Positions 34,313 to 42,323 of a stretch of DNA of 64,000 nt are shown one piece after another. Position 1 is the first letter of the stretch. The number at the start of each line of letters is the position of its first letter. Source of the stretch: Planctomycetota bacterium (GTDB lineage: Bacteria; Planctomycetota; UBA11346); NCBI GenBank assembly GCA_013816485.1, contig JACDEI010000002.1:160322-224321 (forward strand), given 5' to 3'. The notes under the pieces were generated by a model, which worked only from the letters and a program-made list of their open reading frames with translations, searched no databases and was not told where the DNA came from. The position numbers and the translations under genes were made by a program.

Positions 34313-36544
34313 ATGACCAGCGCAGCACCCGCGGCTCCGGCCGCCCTTCGCACCATCGCCCTCGGTGGCAATCCCAACTGCGGCAAGACCACGCTGTTCA
34401 ATGCGCTTACCGGGCTGCGGCAGAAGGTCGCCAACTACCCAGGCATCACGGTCGAGAAGAAGACTGGTCGCTGCACGCTGCCGGATGGCCACGTCATCGA
34501 CGTGCTCGACCTGCCTGGGACCTACAGCCTGGTGCCGAACTCGCCCGACGAACAGGTGGCGATGGAGATCCTACGTGGACTCCGTCCCGATACGCCTCCG
34601 CCGGATGTGATCGTGGCAGTGGTCGATGCCAGCAACCTCGCGCGCAATCTCTACCTCGTCAGCCAGCTCATCGAATTGCGCCAGCCCATGGTTGTCGCGC
34701 TCAACATGAGCGACATCGCCAGCCGTCGTGGCCAACCGGTCGATGCTGCCGCACTGGCGCGCGAGCTGGGCGTGCCGGTGGTTCCAGTCATCGGCCACAA
34801 ACGCCATGGCGTCGAGGCGTTGAAGGACGCGCTTGCACAGGCGACGGTTCCGCCGTTGCCGGCCTGGCCATTGCCGGAGGCATTCGCCACCGCAATCACC
34901 ACCGTGGGGTCGGCGCTGGCGGCACTGCCAACGCCAGAACGCGAACGCTTCGCGCGCCGGTTGCTGGCACAGGAGACCGCCGCTGATCTGGCCGCGGTAC
35001 GTGCCGATCCGGCGGTGGCCCAGGCACTGGCTGCCACCAACGTAGATCCCGCCGCGGTGATGCAGGCCGACATCGAAGCGCGTTACCGCTGGATCGATAC
35101 CATCGTCGCCCGCGTGGTCCAACCGGGCTCATTCAAGCCGGGCACGACCATGACGGACCGTGTTGACGCCGTGCTGGTGCATCCGGTGCTCGGACTTGGT
35201 ATCTTTGGCCTGATCATGGCGACGTTGTTCGTCACCCTCTTCCTGGTCGCCGACCCGTTGATGGGCATGTGCGAAGCCGCGGTCTCCTGGCTCGGCGAAC
35301 TCGTCACCGGCAACATGGATGGCGGTACGCTCAAATCGCTGCTCGCCGATGGTGTGTTTGCTGGCGTGGGCGGCGTGGTGGTGTTCGTGCCGCAAATTGC
35401 GCTGCTGTTCCTCTTCCTCGCCATCCTGGAAGACAGCGGCTACCTCGCCCGCGCAGCGTTCCTGATGGACAAGCTGCTGTCCAAGGTCGGTCTGCACGGG
35501 CGCAGCTTCATCCCGATGTTGTCATCGTTTGCCTGCGCCATCCCAGGCATCATGGCGACGCGTACCATCGAGTCGCGCAATGAACGTCTGGCGACCATCC
35601 TGGTGGCGCCCTTCATGTCGTGCTCCGCACGTCTGCCGGTGTATGGCCTGCTGATCGGTGCGTTCTTCGGTTCGGCGATGTTTGCCGGCACGCCGTATGA
35701 GCCCTACATCTGGCTGATCCAGGGCGGCATCATGCTCGCCTGTTACGTGCTCGGCATCCTTGCCGCCGTCGTCACCGCGTACGGCTGCAAACTGTTCCTT
35801 GGCAAAGGCGCGGTAACCCCGTTCATCCTCGAACTGCCGACCTACAAGTTCCCGCAGCTTGGCGAGATCCTGCGCCACATGTGGACCAACACCGCCAAGT
35901 TCCTGACCAAAGCCGGTACCATCATCTTTTGCTTGAGCATCCTGCTGTGGGCGATGGCGTATTTCCCGCGTCTGCCCAACGAACGCATCGTCGAGGTCAC
36001 CAGCAGGATCAACGCCACGCCGGTGGTGATTCCAACCGATGCCACTATCGAACAAGAAGCCGAGATCCGCGATGCTCGTGCGAGCGAGATCGATTCCGCC
36101 GTCGCCGGTGCTCAGCTCGAATACAGCATCAGCGGCCGCATCGGCCACGTGATCGAACCGGTCATCGCCCCGCTCGGCTACGACTGGAAGATCGGCGTCG
36201 GCCTGATCGCCGCCTTTGCCGCGCGCGAAGTGTTCGTCGGCCACATGGGCATCGTCTACAGCCTGGGCGATCCCGAGGATGACGCGGACAAAGTCGGAAA
36301 ACTCGAGGAGACCATCCGCGCCGATACCTACTCGGATGGACGCCCAGTGTGGACGCCGATGGTCGCGGTCAGCCTGCTGGTGTGGTTCGTGCTGGCGATG
36401 CAGTGCATCAGCACCACCGCGGTGGTGCGCCGCGAAACCGGCGGCTGGAAATGGCCGTTGTTCCAGATGGCCTACATGAACGTAGTCGCCTACGTCGCCG
36501 CACTCGTCACCTATCAGGTCGGTTCACGCTTGTTCGGAGGCTGA
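34313..36544 (+). CDS. feoB: Ferrous iron transporter B
   Basis: A 743-residue inner-membrane Fe(II) transporter with an N-terminal G domain. Motifs: G1 GNPNCGKTT, G2-region NYPGITVEKK, G3 DLPGTYSL, G4 NMSD. The membrane part has the gate motifs SFACAIPGIMATR and FMSCSARLPVY, each containing the conserved Cys. Upstream ATG at 34241 would overlap feoA and add 24 residues not seen in the family, so the ATG at 34313 is chosen. It is followed 3 nt later by the small Cys-rich membrane gene. Confidence 0.96.
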   Translation: MTSAAPAAPAALRTIALGGNPNCGKTTLFNALTGLRQKVANYPGITVEKKTGRCTLPDGHVIDVLDLPGTYSLVPNSPDEQVAMEILRGLRPDTPPPDVIVAVVDASNLARNLYLVSQLIELRQPMVVALNMSDIASRRGQPVDAAALARELGVPVVPVIGHKRHGVEALKDALAQATVPPLPAWPLPEAFATAITTVGSALAALPTPERERFARRLLAQETAADLAAVRADPAVAQALAATNVDPAAVMQADIEARYRWIDTIVARVVQPGSFKPGTTMTDRVDAVLVHPVLGLGIFGLIMATLFVTLFLVADPLMGMCEAAVSWLGELVTGNMDGGTLKSLLADGVFAGVGGVVVFVPQIALLFLFLAILEDSGYLARAAFLMDKLLSKVGLHGRSFIPMLSSFACAIPGIMATRTIESRNERLATILVAPFMSCSARLPVYGLLIGAFFGSAMFAGTPYEPYIWLIQGGIMLACYVLGILAAVVTAYGCKLFLGKGAVTPFILELPTYKFPQLGEILRHMWTNTAKFLTKAGTIIFCLSILLWAMAYFPRLPNERIVEVTSRINATPVVIPTDATIEQEAEIRDARASEIDSAVAGAQLEYSISGRIGHVIEPVIAPLGYDWKIGVGLIAAFAAREVFVGHMGIVYSLGDPEDDADKVGKLEETIRADTYSDGRPVWTPMVAVSLLVWFVLAMQCISTTAVVRRETGGWKWPLFQMAYMNVVAYVAALVTYQVGSRLFGG

Positions 36545-36547
36545 CGC

Positions 36548-36706
36548 ATGGATGCCACGACCCAGAACATCATCACTGCTGTGGTTCTGCTGCTGGCAGC
36601 GAGCTACCTGGGCTGGCGCGCATGGTCGACGCTGCGCGGGAAGAAAACCGGCTGCGGCTGTGACACGTGTCCGGCGGTGAAAAGCGAAGTGAAAAAGACG
36701 GAGTAG
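36548..36706 (+). CDS. FeoB-associated Cys-rich membrane protein
   Basis: A 52-residue protein: one membrane helix (IITAVVLLLAASYLGWRAW), then a basic turn and the cysteine cluster CGCDTC (residues 36-41), and a Lys/Glu tail. This is the architecture of the small Cys-rich proteins encoded directly after feoB in many bacteria. The cysteines probably bind iron or an Fe-S cluster. The ATG is 3 nt after the feoB stop, so it is translated in the same operon. Confidence 0.85.
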   Translation: MDATTQNIITAVVLLLAASYLGWRAWSTLRGKKTGCGCDTCPAVKSEVKKTE

Positions 36707-36729
36707 GCGTAGAGCGCCGGCGCTCCATT

Positions 36730-37599
36730 TCATCCCGGTCCGTAGTACGCCTCCGCCGGGATGCCCAACGCGCGAACTTGTCCGGTGATGGCATCGACCT
36801 CGTTCTTGGTCAGCGGCGTCGCTTCCGCTTCCGCGGTCGCGCGCGCGACGGTGTAAACCTGCACCAAGCTAATCTGACAGCCACCGGCGATGAGTTCGCG
36901 CAGCCGTCCGAGATACGCCTCGATCTCCGCCGTCGACGGGGCTTCACCGCGGTAGCGCAGGAACATCGATTGGATGGTGATCGGGCGTTGCCGACCCGTC
37001 AGCAGCAGGTTGTCGAGCACACGGCTAAGCGGGATCTTGGTGCGCTCGATGAGCGCGTAGTAGTCCTGCGTGCCGGCGTCGAGCTTGGCCCATACCTGAC
37101 TCGGAACCGTGTCGAGAAACGCGAGCGCCGCCTGGACCTCGGGACGATTCAGCAACGTGGCGTTGGTGATGACCACGATCTTGGCCGGAGCGTTGTGCCA
37201 GCGGATGAGTTCGGCGGCCAAGCGGCACACATCCCCGAACCCGGTGTAGCTCGTCGGCTCGCCATCCCCACTGAAGGCCACGTCGTTCAGCCGCCGCAGT
37301 TCCGGCGGCGTGCGATCGAATGGCGCTTCATTCCAGATCGCGCCAGAAACCGCCAGCCCCAGCAGGTGATCCAGTTCTGTCCGCACCCCCGCCAGGTCCA
37401 CCGACCGAACAGTCGGTGCTGACGCTGGGTTGGTGCGGTCAACCGAGCAGTAGACGCAGTCAAAATTGCAGGCCTGGTCGGGGTTCAGATTCACCCCGAT
37501 CGACAGCCCTTTCGACCGCCGGCTGATCACCGGATAGACGAAACGATTGTCGCGCCAGGAGCGCGAGTGCTGGGTGAACAGAGGCGTAGAAATGGTCAT
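36730..37599 (-). CDS. Radical SAM protein (COG0731-like)
   Basis: A 289-residue radical SAM enzyme. The [4Fe-4S] motif is ACNFDCVYCSVD (CxxxCxxC, near residues 43-50), followed by VAFSGDGEPTSY, the glycine-rich SAM contact. This GDGEPT form, with ITNATLL and the downstream KLDAG motif, is typical of COG0731-like Fe-S oxidoreductases, most without known substrate. The frame is open to 37683, but the first 28 residues of that version are translated from an inverted-repeat element; I therefore start at the ATG at 37597-37599 (MTISTPLF). It is downstream of ffh and separated from it by that element. Confidence 0.82.
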   Translation of the reverse strand: MTISTPLFTQHSRSWRDNRFVYPVISRRSKGLSIGVNLNPDQACNFDCVYCSVDRTNPASAPTVRSVDLAGVRTELDHLLGLAVSGAIWNEAPFDRTPPELRRLNDVAFSGDGEPTSYTGFGDVCRLAAELIRWHNAPAKIVVITNATLLNRPEVQAALAFLDTVPSQVWAKLDAGTQDYYALIERTKIPLSRVLDNLLLTGRQRPITIQSMFLRYRGEAPSTAEIEAYLGRLRELIAGGCQISLVQVYTVARATAEAEATPLTKNEVDAITGQVRALGIPAEAYYGPG

Positions 37600-37605
37600 C
37601 GGGAG

Positions 37606-37787
37606 GGTCCGGGGTCCGGGGTCCGGGGTCCGGGGTCCGGAGTCCCGATGGCGTTGGCGCACCGTGCTGAGGAGTGCCAGCACAACACGCGCTGGCCGCC
37701 GTCAATCGCTGAAGATCAAAGATGTCCGCAGAAACGTCGGAATCGAGGCCCCGGACTCCGGACCCCGGACTTCCAGACCGTGGCAAT
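37606..37787. repeat. Heptamer-array inverted-repeat element, type A copy 2
   Basis: GTCCGGG arrays at 37606-37645 face an inverted, shorter array at 37748-37770, with a 102-nt spacer unrelated to that of other copies. The right end carries ATTGCCACGGTC (37776-37787, minus strand), which begins 2 nt beyond the ffh stop codon. It occupies nearly all of the gap between ffh and the radical SAM gene. Confidence 0.92.
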
Positions 37788-37789
37788 TT

Positions 37790-39253
37790 CTACCGATTTT
37801 TCTTTTTCAGCTTCTTCTGCTTCTTGCGCTCTTTGCGGTAGCGATCCAACGCGTCCTTGTCCTCGCGCTTGGCGAACAGGCGGTTGGGGTTGGGCATGAA
37901 GGCCTGGGGATTCGCCAACTTTTCCGGCGTCAGTTCACCCTCATCGGGCAGGCGGTCGGCCATCTCTTTGATGTCGCCGAACTTGCCCATCACTTTCTTC
38001 ATGGTGGTGAAGTGTTTGAGCAGCGCCTGCACATCGTTGGTGCTAGTGCCTGAGCCATGCGCGACGCGGCGGCGGCGGCTCATGTCGATCAGGTCGGGGC
38101 GGGCGCGTTCGCTCGCCGTCATCGAACTGATCATCGCGCCGTATTTGCGGAAGATGCTCTCATCCACATTCAATCCGCTGAACTTGGCGCCGATGCCCGG
38201 AATCATGCCGAGCAGATCCTTGATCGAGCCCATCTTCTGGATGGCGGCAAGTTGCTGGCGGAAATCTTCGAGGTCGAACTTGTTCTTGAGGATGCGCTCT
38301 TCGAGTTTCTTCGCTTCCTTCTCGTCGACGGCACCCTGCGCCTTTTCGACAAACGAGAGGATGTCGCCCATCCCCAGGATGCGGCGGGCGTAGCGGTCGG
38401 GATAGAATGGTTGGAGCGCGTCGAGTTTCTCACCCACACCGACGAATTTGATCGGCTTGCCGATCACCGTGCGCAGCGAGACGATCGCGCCGCCGCGGGC
38501 GTCGCCATCGAGCTTGGTGAAGATCACGCCGTCGAGCGCCAGACGATCGTTGAAGGCCTTGGCGGAATTGACCGCGTCCTGGCCGGTCATCGCGTCGATG
38601 ACCAAGTAAGTCTGGTGCGGCTTGGTCTGGCTGTGGATCCTGGCCACCTCGGCCATCAGTTCGTCATCGACGTGCAGACGACCGGCAGTGTCGAGGATGA
38701 CCACGTCGCGGTCGTCCTTGGTCGCCACGGCCACGGCTTTGACGCACAGGTCGGGCGCCGTGAGGCCCGCTTCATGGAACACCGGCACGCCGAGCTGTTT
38801 GCCCAGGACCTTGAGCTGGTCGATGGCGGCGGGGCGCTGCAAGTCGGCCGCGACCAACAGCGGACGTTTGCCGTTCTCGGTCAGCAGCTTGGCCAACTTG
38901 CCGCAGGTGGTGGTCTTGCCCGCACCCTGCAGACCGGCCATCAGGATGATGGTGGGGCCGTGTTTAGCGTAGGGGATCTCGGCGTCGGGCTCGCCCATCA
39001 GCGCGATCAGTTCGTCATGGACGATCTGGACCACCTGCTGACCAGGCTGCACACCTTTGATGACGTCTTCGCCGATGGCTTTGGCGGTGACCTTGTCGAG
39101 GAAGTCGCGCGCCACCTGGACGTTGACGTCGGCTTCGAGCAAGGCGCGGCGCACGTCGCGCAGGCCCTCGCGGATGTTCTCTTCCGTCAGCTTCCCGCCG
39201 AAGCGCAGCTTGTCGAAGATGGAACCGAAACGTTCAGAGATGTGTTCGAACAT
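37790..39253 (-). CDS. ffh: Signal recognition particle protein Ffh
   Basis: A 487-residue SRP GTPase, which binds signal sequences and delivers ribosomes to FtsY. N domain, then G domain motifs GLQGAGKTTT, DTAGRLHVD and TKLDGDARGG; GVGEKLDALQPF closes the G domain. The M domain (about 325-440) has the RxxRVAxGSG-type RNA-binding helix (SRRRRVAHGSGTS) and Met-rich segments. A Lys/Arg-rich tail of about 20 residues is added. Start at ATG 39251-39253 (MFEHISERF); upstream in-frame GTG at 39271 is less likely. Confidence 0.96.
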   Translation of the reverse strand: MFEHISERFGSIFDKLRFGGKLTEENIREGLRDVRRALLEADVNVQVARDFLDKVTAKAIGEDVIKGVQPGQQVVQIVHDELIALMGEPDAEIPYAKHGPTIILMAGLQGAGKTTTCGKLAKLLTENGKRPLLVAADLQRPAAIDQLKVLGKQLGVPVFHEAGLTAPDLCVKAVAVATKDDRDVVILDTAGRLHVDDELMAEVARIHSQTKPHQTYLVIDAMTGQDAVNSAKAFNDRLALDGVIFTKLDGDARGGAIVSLRTVIGKPIKFVGVGEKLDALQPFYPDRYARRILGMGDILSFVEKAQGAVDEKEAKKLEERILKNKFDLEDFRQQLAAIQKMGSIKDLLGMIPGIGAKFSGLNVDESIFRKYGAMISSMTASERARPDLIDMSRRRRVAHGSGTSTNDVQALLKHFTTMKKVMGKFGDIKEMADRLPDEGELTPEKLANPQAFMPNPNRLFAKREDKDALDRYRKERKKQKKLKKKNR

Positions 39254-39398
39254 GGACGACCTCGATACCAAAGAGCCAGGCCTGACGGGAGCCGGGCGGG
39301 ATCATGGGCCGCCTGGATAGTCCGCAAGGTGCGCCCGTCGTCCGGGCTATCGCGCGTCCTGCGAGCACAACGAAACCACCGCCCAAACGCCGCGCAGC

Positions 39399-39518
39399 GG
39401 CCACCGGAGCGCGGACCTCCAGGTCCGCCTGACGTCAGTGGTAAATGAACGACCGAGGAACTGAAACCACCGCGGCGTTCAACGTCAGGCGGACCTGGAG
39501 GTCCGCGCTCCGGTGGCC
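39399..39518. repeat. REP-doublet-like (REPIN-like) inverted repeat, type D
   Basis: Perfect 37-nt inverted arms at 39399-39435 and 39482-39518, 46-nt spacer. Each arm itself contains the near-palindrome GCGGACCTCCAGGTCCGC (8-bp stem), so the element can form either two small hairpins or one long one. It lies in the 284-nt gap (39254-39537) between folK and ffh, in which I see no gene. Confidence 0.93.
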
Positions 39519-39537
39519 GGCCTCGTTGGGCCAGCGT

Positions 39538-39981
39538 TTAGGATGGGCGTACTGGGAGGGGCCAGTTGGGTGCCACTAGGGACAACGGCACGAGCACGAA
39601 CGGACGTTCTTGGATGCGCGGATGTGGCAGGGTCAACACCGCCGACGACACTACCAGTCCGTCATCACGCAGCAGCAGATCGAGGTCGAGGGTGCGCGGT
39701 CCCCAGTGCACGGTGCGTACGCGACCACAGGCGGCTTCGATGCGTTGCAGTTCCGCCAGCACCTGATGCGGACCGAAACCACTGGCGACAATCCACACGC
39801 CGTTGAGGAACGCCCCCTGTCCGGATGGCCCGCCGACCGGCGCGGTCTCGATCAGGTCGGAGGATTCGACCACGCGAGCGACGCCACCGGCATCAAGCAG
39901 GTCACGTCCGCGGGCGATGATCTCACGACGCTCACCGAGGTTCGACCCGACGCCCACCGCATAACGCCAACCCTCAGGCAT
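39538..39981 (-). CDS. folK: 2-amino-4-hydroxy-6-hydroxymethyldihydropteridine pyrophosphokinase
   Basis: A 147-residue HPPK, which pyrophosphorylates the pterin precursor of folate. It has GVGSNLGERREI, ETAPVGGPSGQGAFLNGVW, the catalytic loop GPRTLDLDLLL and LPHPRIQERPFVLVPL. The start at 39981 is fixed by CCAGGGAG about 6 nt upstream; it overlaps the release-factor-like gene's end by 8 nt. Together with queD it makes a small pterin-related cluster. Confidence 0.93.
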   Translation of the reverse strand: MPEGWRYAVGVGSNLGERREIIARGRDLLDAGGVARVVESSDLIETAPVGGPSGQGAFLNGVWIVASGFGPHQVLAELQRIEAACGRVRTVHWGPRTLDLDLLLRDDGLVVSSAVLTLPHPRIQERPFVLVPLSLVAPNWPLPVRPS

Positions 39982-40465
39982 GGATCGCTCCCTGGCCATG
40001 ACGGGCACGCAGCTCGTTCGCTGCCACGTGGACTTCCTTGTCCGCGGTCAGCAGTTTCGCCACTTGGCTGGACGACACCGCGAGATCCTCGGCCGTGGCG
40101 CTGAGGACCCCGGCATGACGCTCGAGCGCATCAAGGACCACCGCCACCACCAGGTGGTATTCCTGCGCATTGGCGCCGAGCTTGAGCTGACGTCCGCGCC
40201 GGTGTTTCTCCAGCCAGGTGATCTCCGCGACACCGCGCATGGTTGACGCTAGGCGCAGCCGTAGGCGATGCAGGGCATCGACCTGATTGCGCAGACGGTC
40301 ACGTTCGTTCTGCGACTGCACCACAGTGCCGCTGGCCACGTGCGTCAGGCGCACCGCACTCGCGGTCTTGTTGGTGTGCTGCCCGCCAGGTCCACCCGCG
40401 CGGAAGAGATCGACGCGGCACTGCGCCAACAACGCGGCATCAGGTAGAGCATAGGGTGCCGTCAT
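39974..40465 (-). CDS. Peptide chain release factor-like (GGQ) protein
   Basis: A 163-residue protein with the peptidyl-tRNA hydrolysis motif in FRAGGPGGQHTNKTASAVRLTH. It contains the class I release-factor catalytic domain but no codon-recognition domain, followed by a helical/basic C-terminus. This size and layout match ribosome-rescue or release-factor-like proteins (ArfB, PrfH-like group). The C-terminal half has no typical ArfB Lys/Arg tail, so the exact class is uncertain. Start at ATG 40465 (MTAPYALPD); the frame is open to 40516. Its end overlaps folK by 8 nt, implying coupling. Confidence 0.82.
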   Translation of the reverse strand: MTAPYALPDAALLAQCRVDLFRAGGPGGQHTNKTASAVRLTHVASGTVVQSQNERDRLRNQVDALHRLRLRLASTMRGVAEITWLEKHRRGRQLKLGANAQEYHLVVAVVLDALERHAGVLSATAEDLAVSSSQVAKLLTADKEVHVAANELRARHGQGAIHA

Positions 40466-40512
40466 CGTCAGCGATCCTGTGGTGCCTAGCGCTGCCTGCC
40501 AGTGCACCGCGC

Positions 40513-40917
40513 TCACTCGGCGCGGATGCGTGCCCAGTGTTCGTCGGTCTCGGCGACCAGCACCTCGCTGAGCGACATGCCGCGTTTTTTCAACTCTGGT
40601 TCAATCGCGCCCCAGATGCGACTGGCGATGTTTTCCATGGTGGTGATCACACCGTGAAAAAGAGGCAGATCGTTGAGGTAGTGGTGATCGCAGGGATCGA
40701 CCACTAAGCGTTTCACTACCTCAGTCAGATCCATGACGTTGCAGAAGAATCCGGTCTTGGGATCGATCGCGCCACGCACCGTCACTTCCAGACGATAATT
40801 GTGGCCGTGGATGTTCTCGCACAGGCCGTAGGTGCAGGCGTTGGCCTTGGCGTCGAGCGCGGTGCTGTTCAGGCGATGGCTGGCGCTGAAGGAGAAGCGG
40901 CGGGTGAGGTAGTGCAT
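40513..40917 (-). CDS. queD: 6-carboxy-tetrahydropterin synthase / PTPS family protein
   Basis: A 134-residue PTPS-family enzyme. Zinc-binding histidines lie in SFSASHRL and ENIHGHNYRLEV; the catalytic Cys is in CTYGLCENIHGH, and the family's VMDLTEVVKRLV and DHHYLND motifs are present. QueD makes 6-carboxytetrahydropterin for queuosine and deazapurine synthesis; no queE or queC is in this window. Start chosen at ATG 40917 (MHYLTRRF), since upstream residues overlap the type C repeat region and look unlike the family. Confidence 0.88.
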   Translation of the reverse strand: MHYLTRRFSFSASHRLNSTALDAKANACTYGLCENIHGHNYRLEVTVRGAIDPKTGFFCNVMDLTEVVKRLVVDPCDHHYLNDLPLFHGVITTMENIASRIWGAIEPELKKRGMSLSEVLVAETDEHWARIRAE

Positions 40918-40973
40918 GTACGACTCAGGGTCGGGGAAAATCGGGGGACGCAATCGGTGGACCGGAAAGGGCA

Positions 40974-41051
40974 CAGGCTACGGGCTACGGACTACGGGAC
41001 CCCACCACGGACGTCGGTACCTGTGGCCTGTAGCCCGTAGCCTGTAGTCCG
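40974..41051. repeat. Heptamer-array inverted-repeat element, type C
   Basis: Left arm (40974-40998) is made of units GGCTACG, GGCTACG and GACTACG; right arm (41027-41051) reads, inverted, as GGACTAC-AGGCTAC-GGGCTAC. Spacer about 28 nt. The 7-bp period and inverted layout match types A and B although the sequence differs. It ends 6 nt before the tolC stop, between queD and tolC. Confidence 0.8.
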
Positions 41052-41057
41052 CCCCAG

Positions 41058-42323
41058 TCACTCCGCCAACTTCTCCACCTCATGCGCCAACACCGCTTCC
41101 TGATACAGCAGCGACAGCAGGCGATAACGCGCCTCGCCCAGGCGGATGCTGGTGTCGCCCACCTGCGTCAGGGTCAGACGGCCCTCGCGGTACTGAGCGC
41201 GGGCATCCTCATAGGTGGTATTAGCCAACTCGACCACCCGCTGGGCCAGGCTGATGCGGCTGGCGAGGCTGGACGCTTCGACGCGTGCCTGTTCGAAGGC
41301 GATCTGACGGTCGCGGGTCACCGCGTCGCGCTGATGGGCAAGTTGACGGCTGCGCTGCGCCATACGTTCGGTGCGCGCGATGGTGCCGCCGCCGTCGTAG
41401 AGGTTCCAGGTCAGCGACAGCGCCGCGGTCCAGGTGTCCTCCAGGTCGTCGTATTCAGCGCCATCGGCACCATAAGTGGCACGGAAGCCGAGCATCGGGC
41501 GGTCTTCGCTGTCCTGCAGACGCGTGGTGGCTTCTTCGTAGCGACGAGCGAGGTCGAGACGCGCAGCTTCACCACCAGCATCGATGCGGGTGGTGGCGGT
41601 GGTCAGCAACGTATCGAGTTGGGGGCGTGGCAACGGTTCCTGCGCCACGATGGGCAAGGCGGTGGATGTGACTCCGATCAGCGCCGCCAAGCGGATACGT
41701 GCCGCGTCGAGCGCCGATTGTGCGGCGGCACGTTCGTCATCGCTCTGTGCCAGGGCGATCTCCGCCAACTGGGCATCGGTGGAGCGAGCACGGCCGACTT
41801 CTACCTGGGCCTTGGCGTCGTCGCGTTCCCCCTGCCGCTGGGCGACACGATCCTGCGCGATGGTCAGCCGCGCGCGGCCCAGGCGAACGTTTTCGAAAGC
41901 GACCCGCGCCGCGTAGGCCACATCGCGCTTCGACAACGTGAGGTCCTGCTCGGCCAGGCCCATCAGCGCGCGATCGGCATCACGCGCCGAACCCAGGCGG
42001 TCATAGGTGTAGAGGAACTGGTCGAGCACCACGCCGGCACGCCAGTCGTCTTCGCGGTTGAACGCGACTCGCCCAAACAATGGCAGTTCCTGGTAATCCA
42101 GACTCGCCCGCGTGTAGGCCGCTGACGCGCTCAGGTGCGGGTAGACGAAGGCGTATCCCGCGCGGACTTCGGCATGAGCGATGGCCTGACCGACGCGGGC
42201 CGCGGCGATTTCCGGAGCAACCGCGAGTGCGAGCTCGGCGGCGCGGTCAGCGGTAAGGGCCGCCTCCTCAGCAGCGATTCCACCCAGCAAGAACAGTAGG
42301 ACGAGCGTCGGGACGATCCTCAT
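41058..42323 (-). CDS. Outer membrane efflux protein (TolC family)
   Basis: A 421-residue TolC-like channel subunit. Signal peptide MRIVPTLVLLFLLGGIAA is followed by two TolC/OEP repeats rich in long heptad helices (ALTADRAAELALAVAPEIAAARV at the start, then two coiled-coil hairpins) and the beta segments LSASAAYTRA and FRATYGADG. Last gene of the tetR-MFP-RND-tolC operon; its start overlaps the RND stop by ATGA. A type C repeat sits just after its stop codon. Confidence 0.88.
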   Translation of the reverse strand: MRIVPTLVLLFLLGGIAAEEAALTADRAAELALAVAPEIAAARVGQAIAHAEVRAGYAFVYPHLSASAAYTRASLDYQELPLFGRVAFNREDDWRAGVVLDQFLYTYDRLGSARDADRALMGLAEQDLTLSKRDVAYAARVAFENVRLGRARLTIAQDRVAQRQGERDDAKAQVEVGRARSTDAQLAEIALAQSDDERAAAQSALDAARIRLAALIGVTSTALPIVAQEPLPRPQLDTLLTTATTRIDAGGEAARLDLARRYEEATTRLQDSEDRPMLGFRATYGADGAEYDDLEDTWTAALSLTWNLYDGGGTIARTERMAQRSRQLAHQRDAVTRDRQIAFEQARVEASSLASRISLAQRVVELANTTYEDARAQYREGRLTLTQVGDTSIRLGEARYRLLSLLYQEAVLAHEVEKLAE

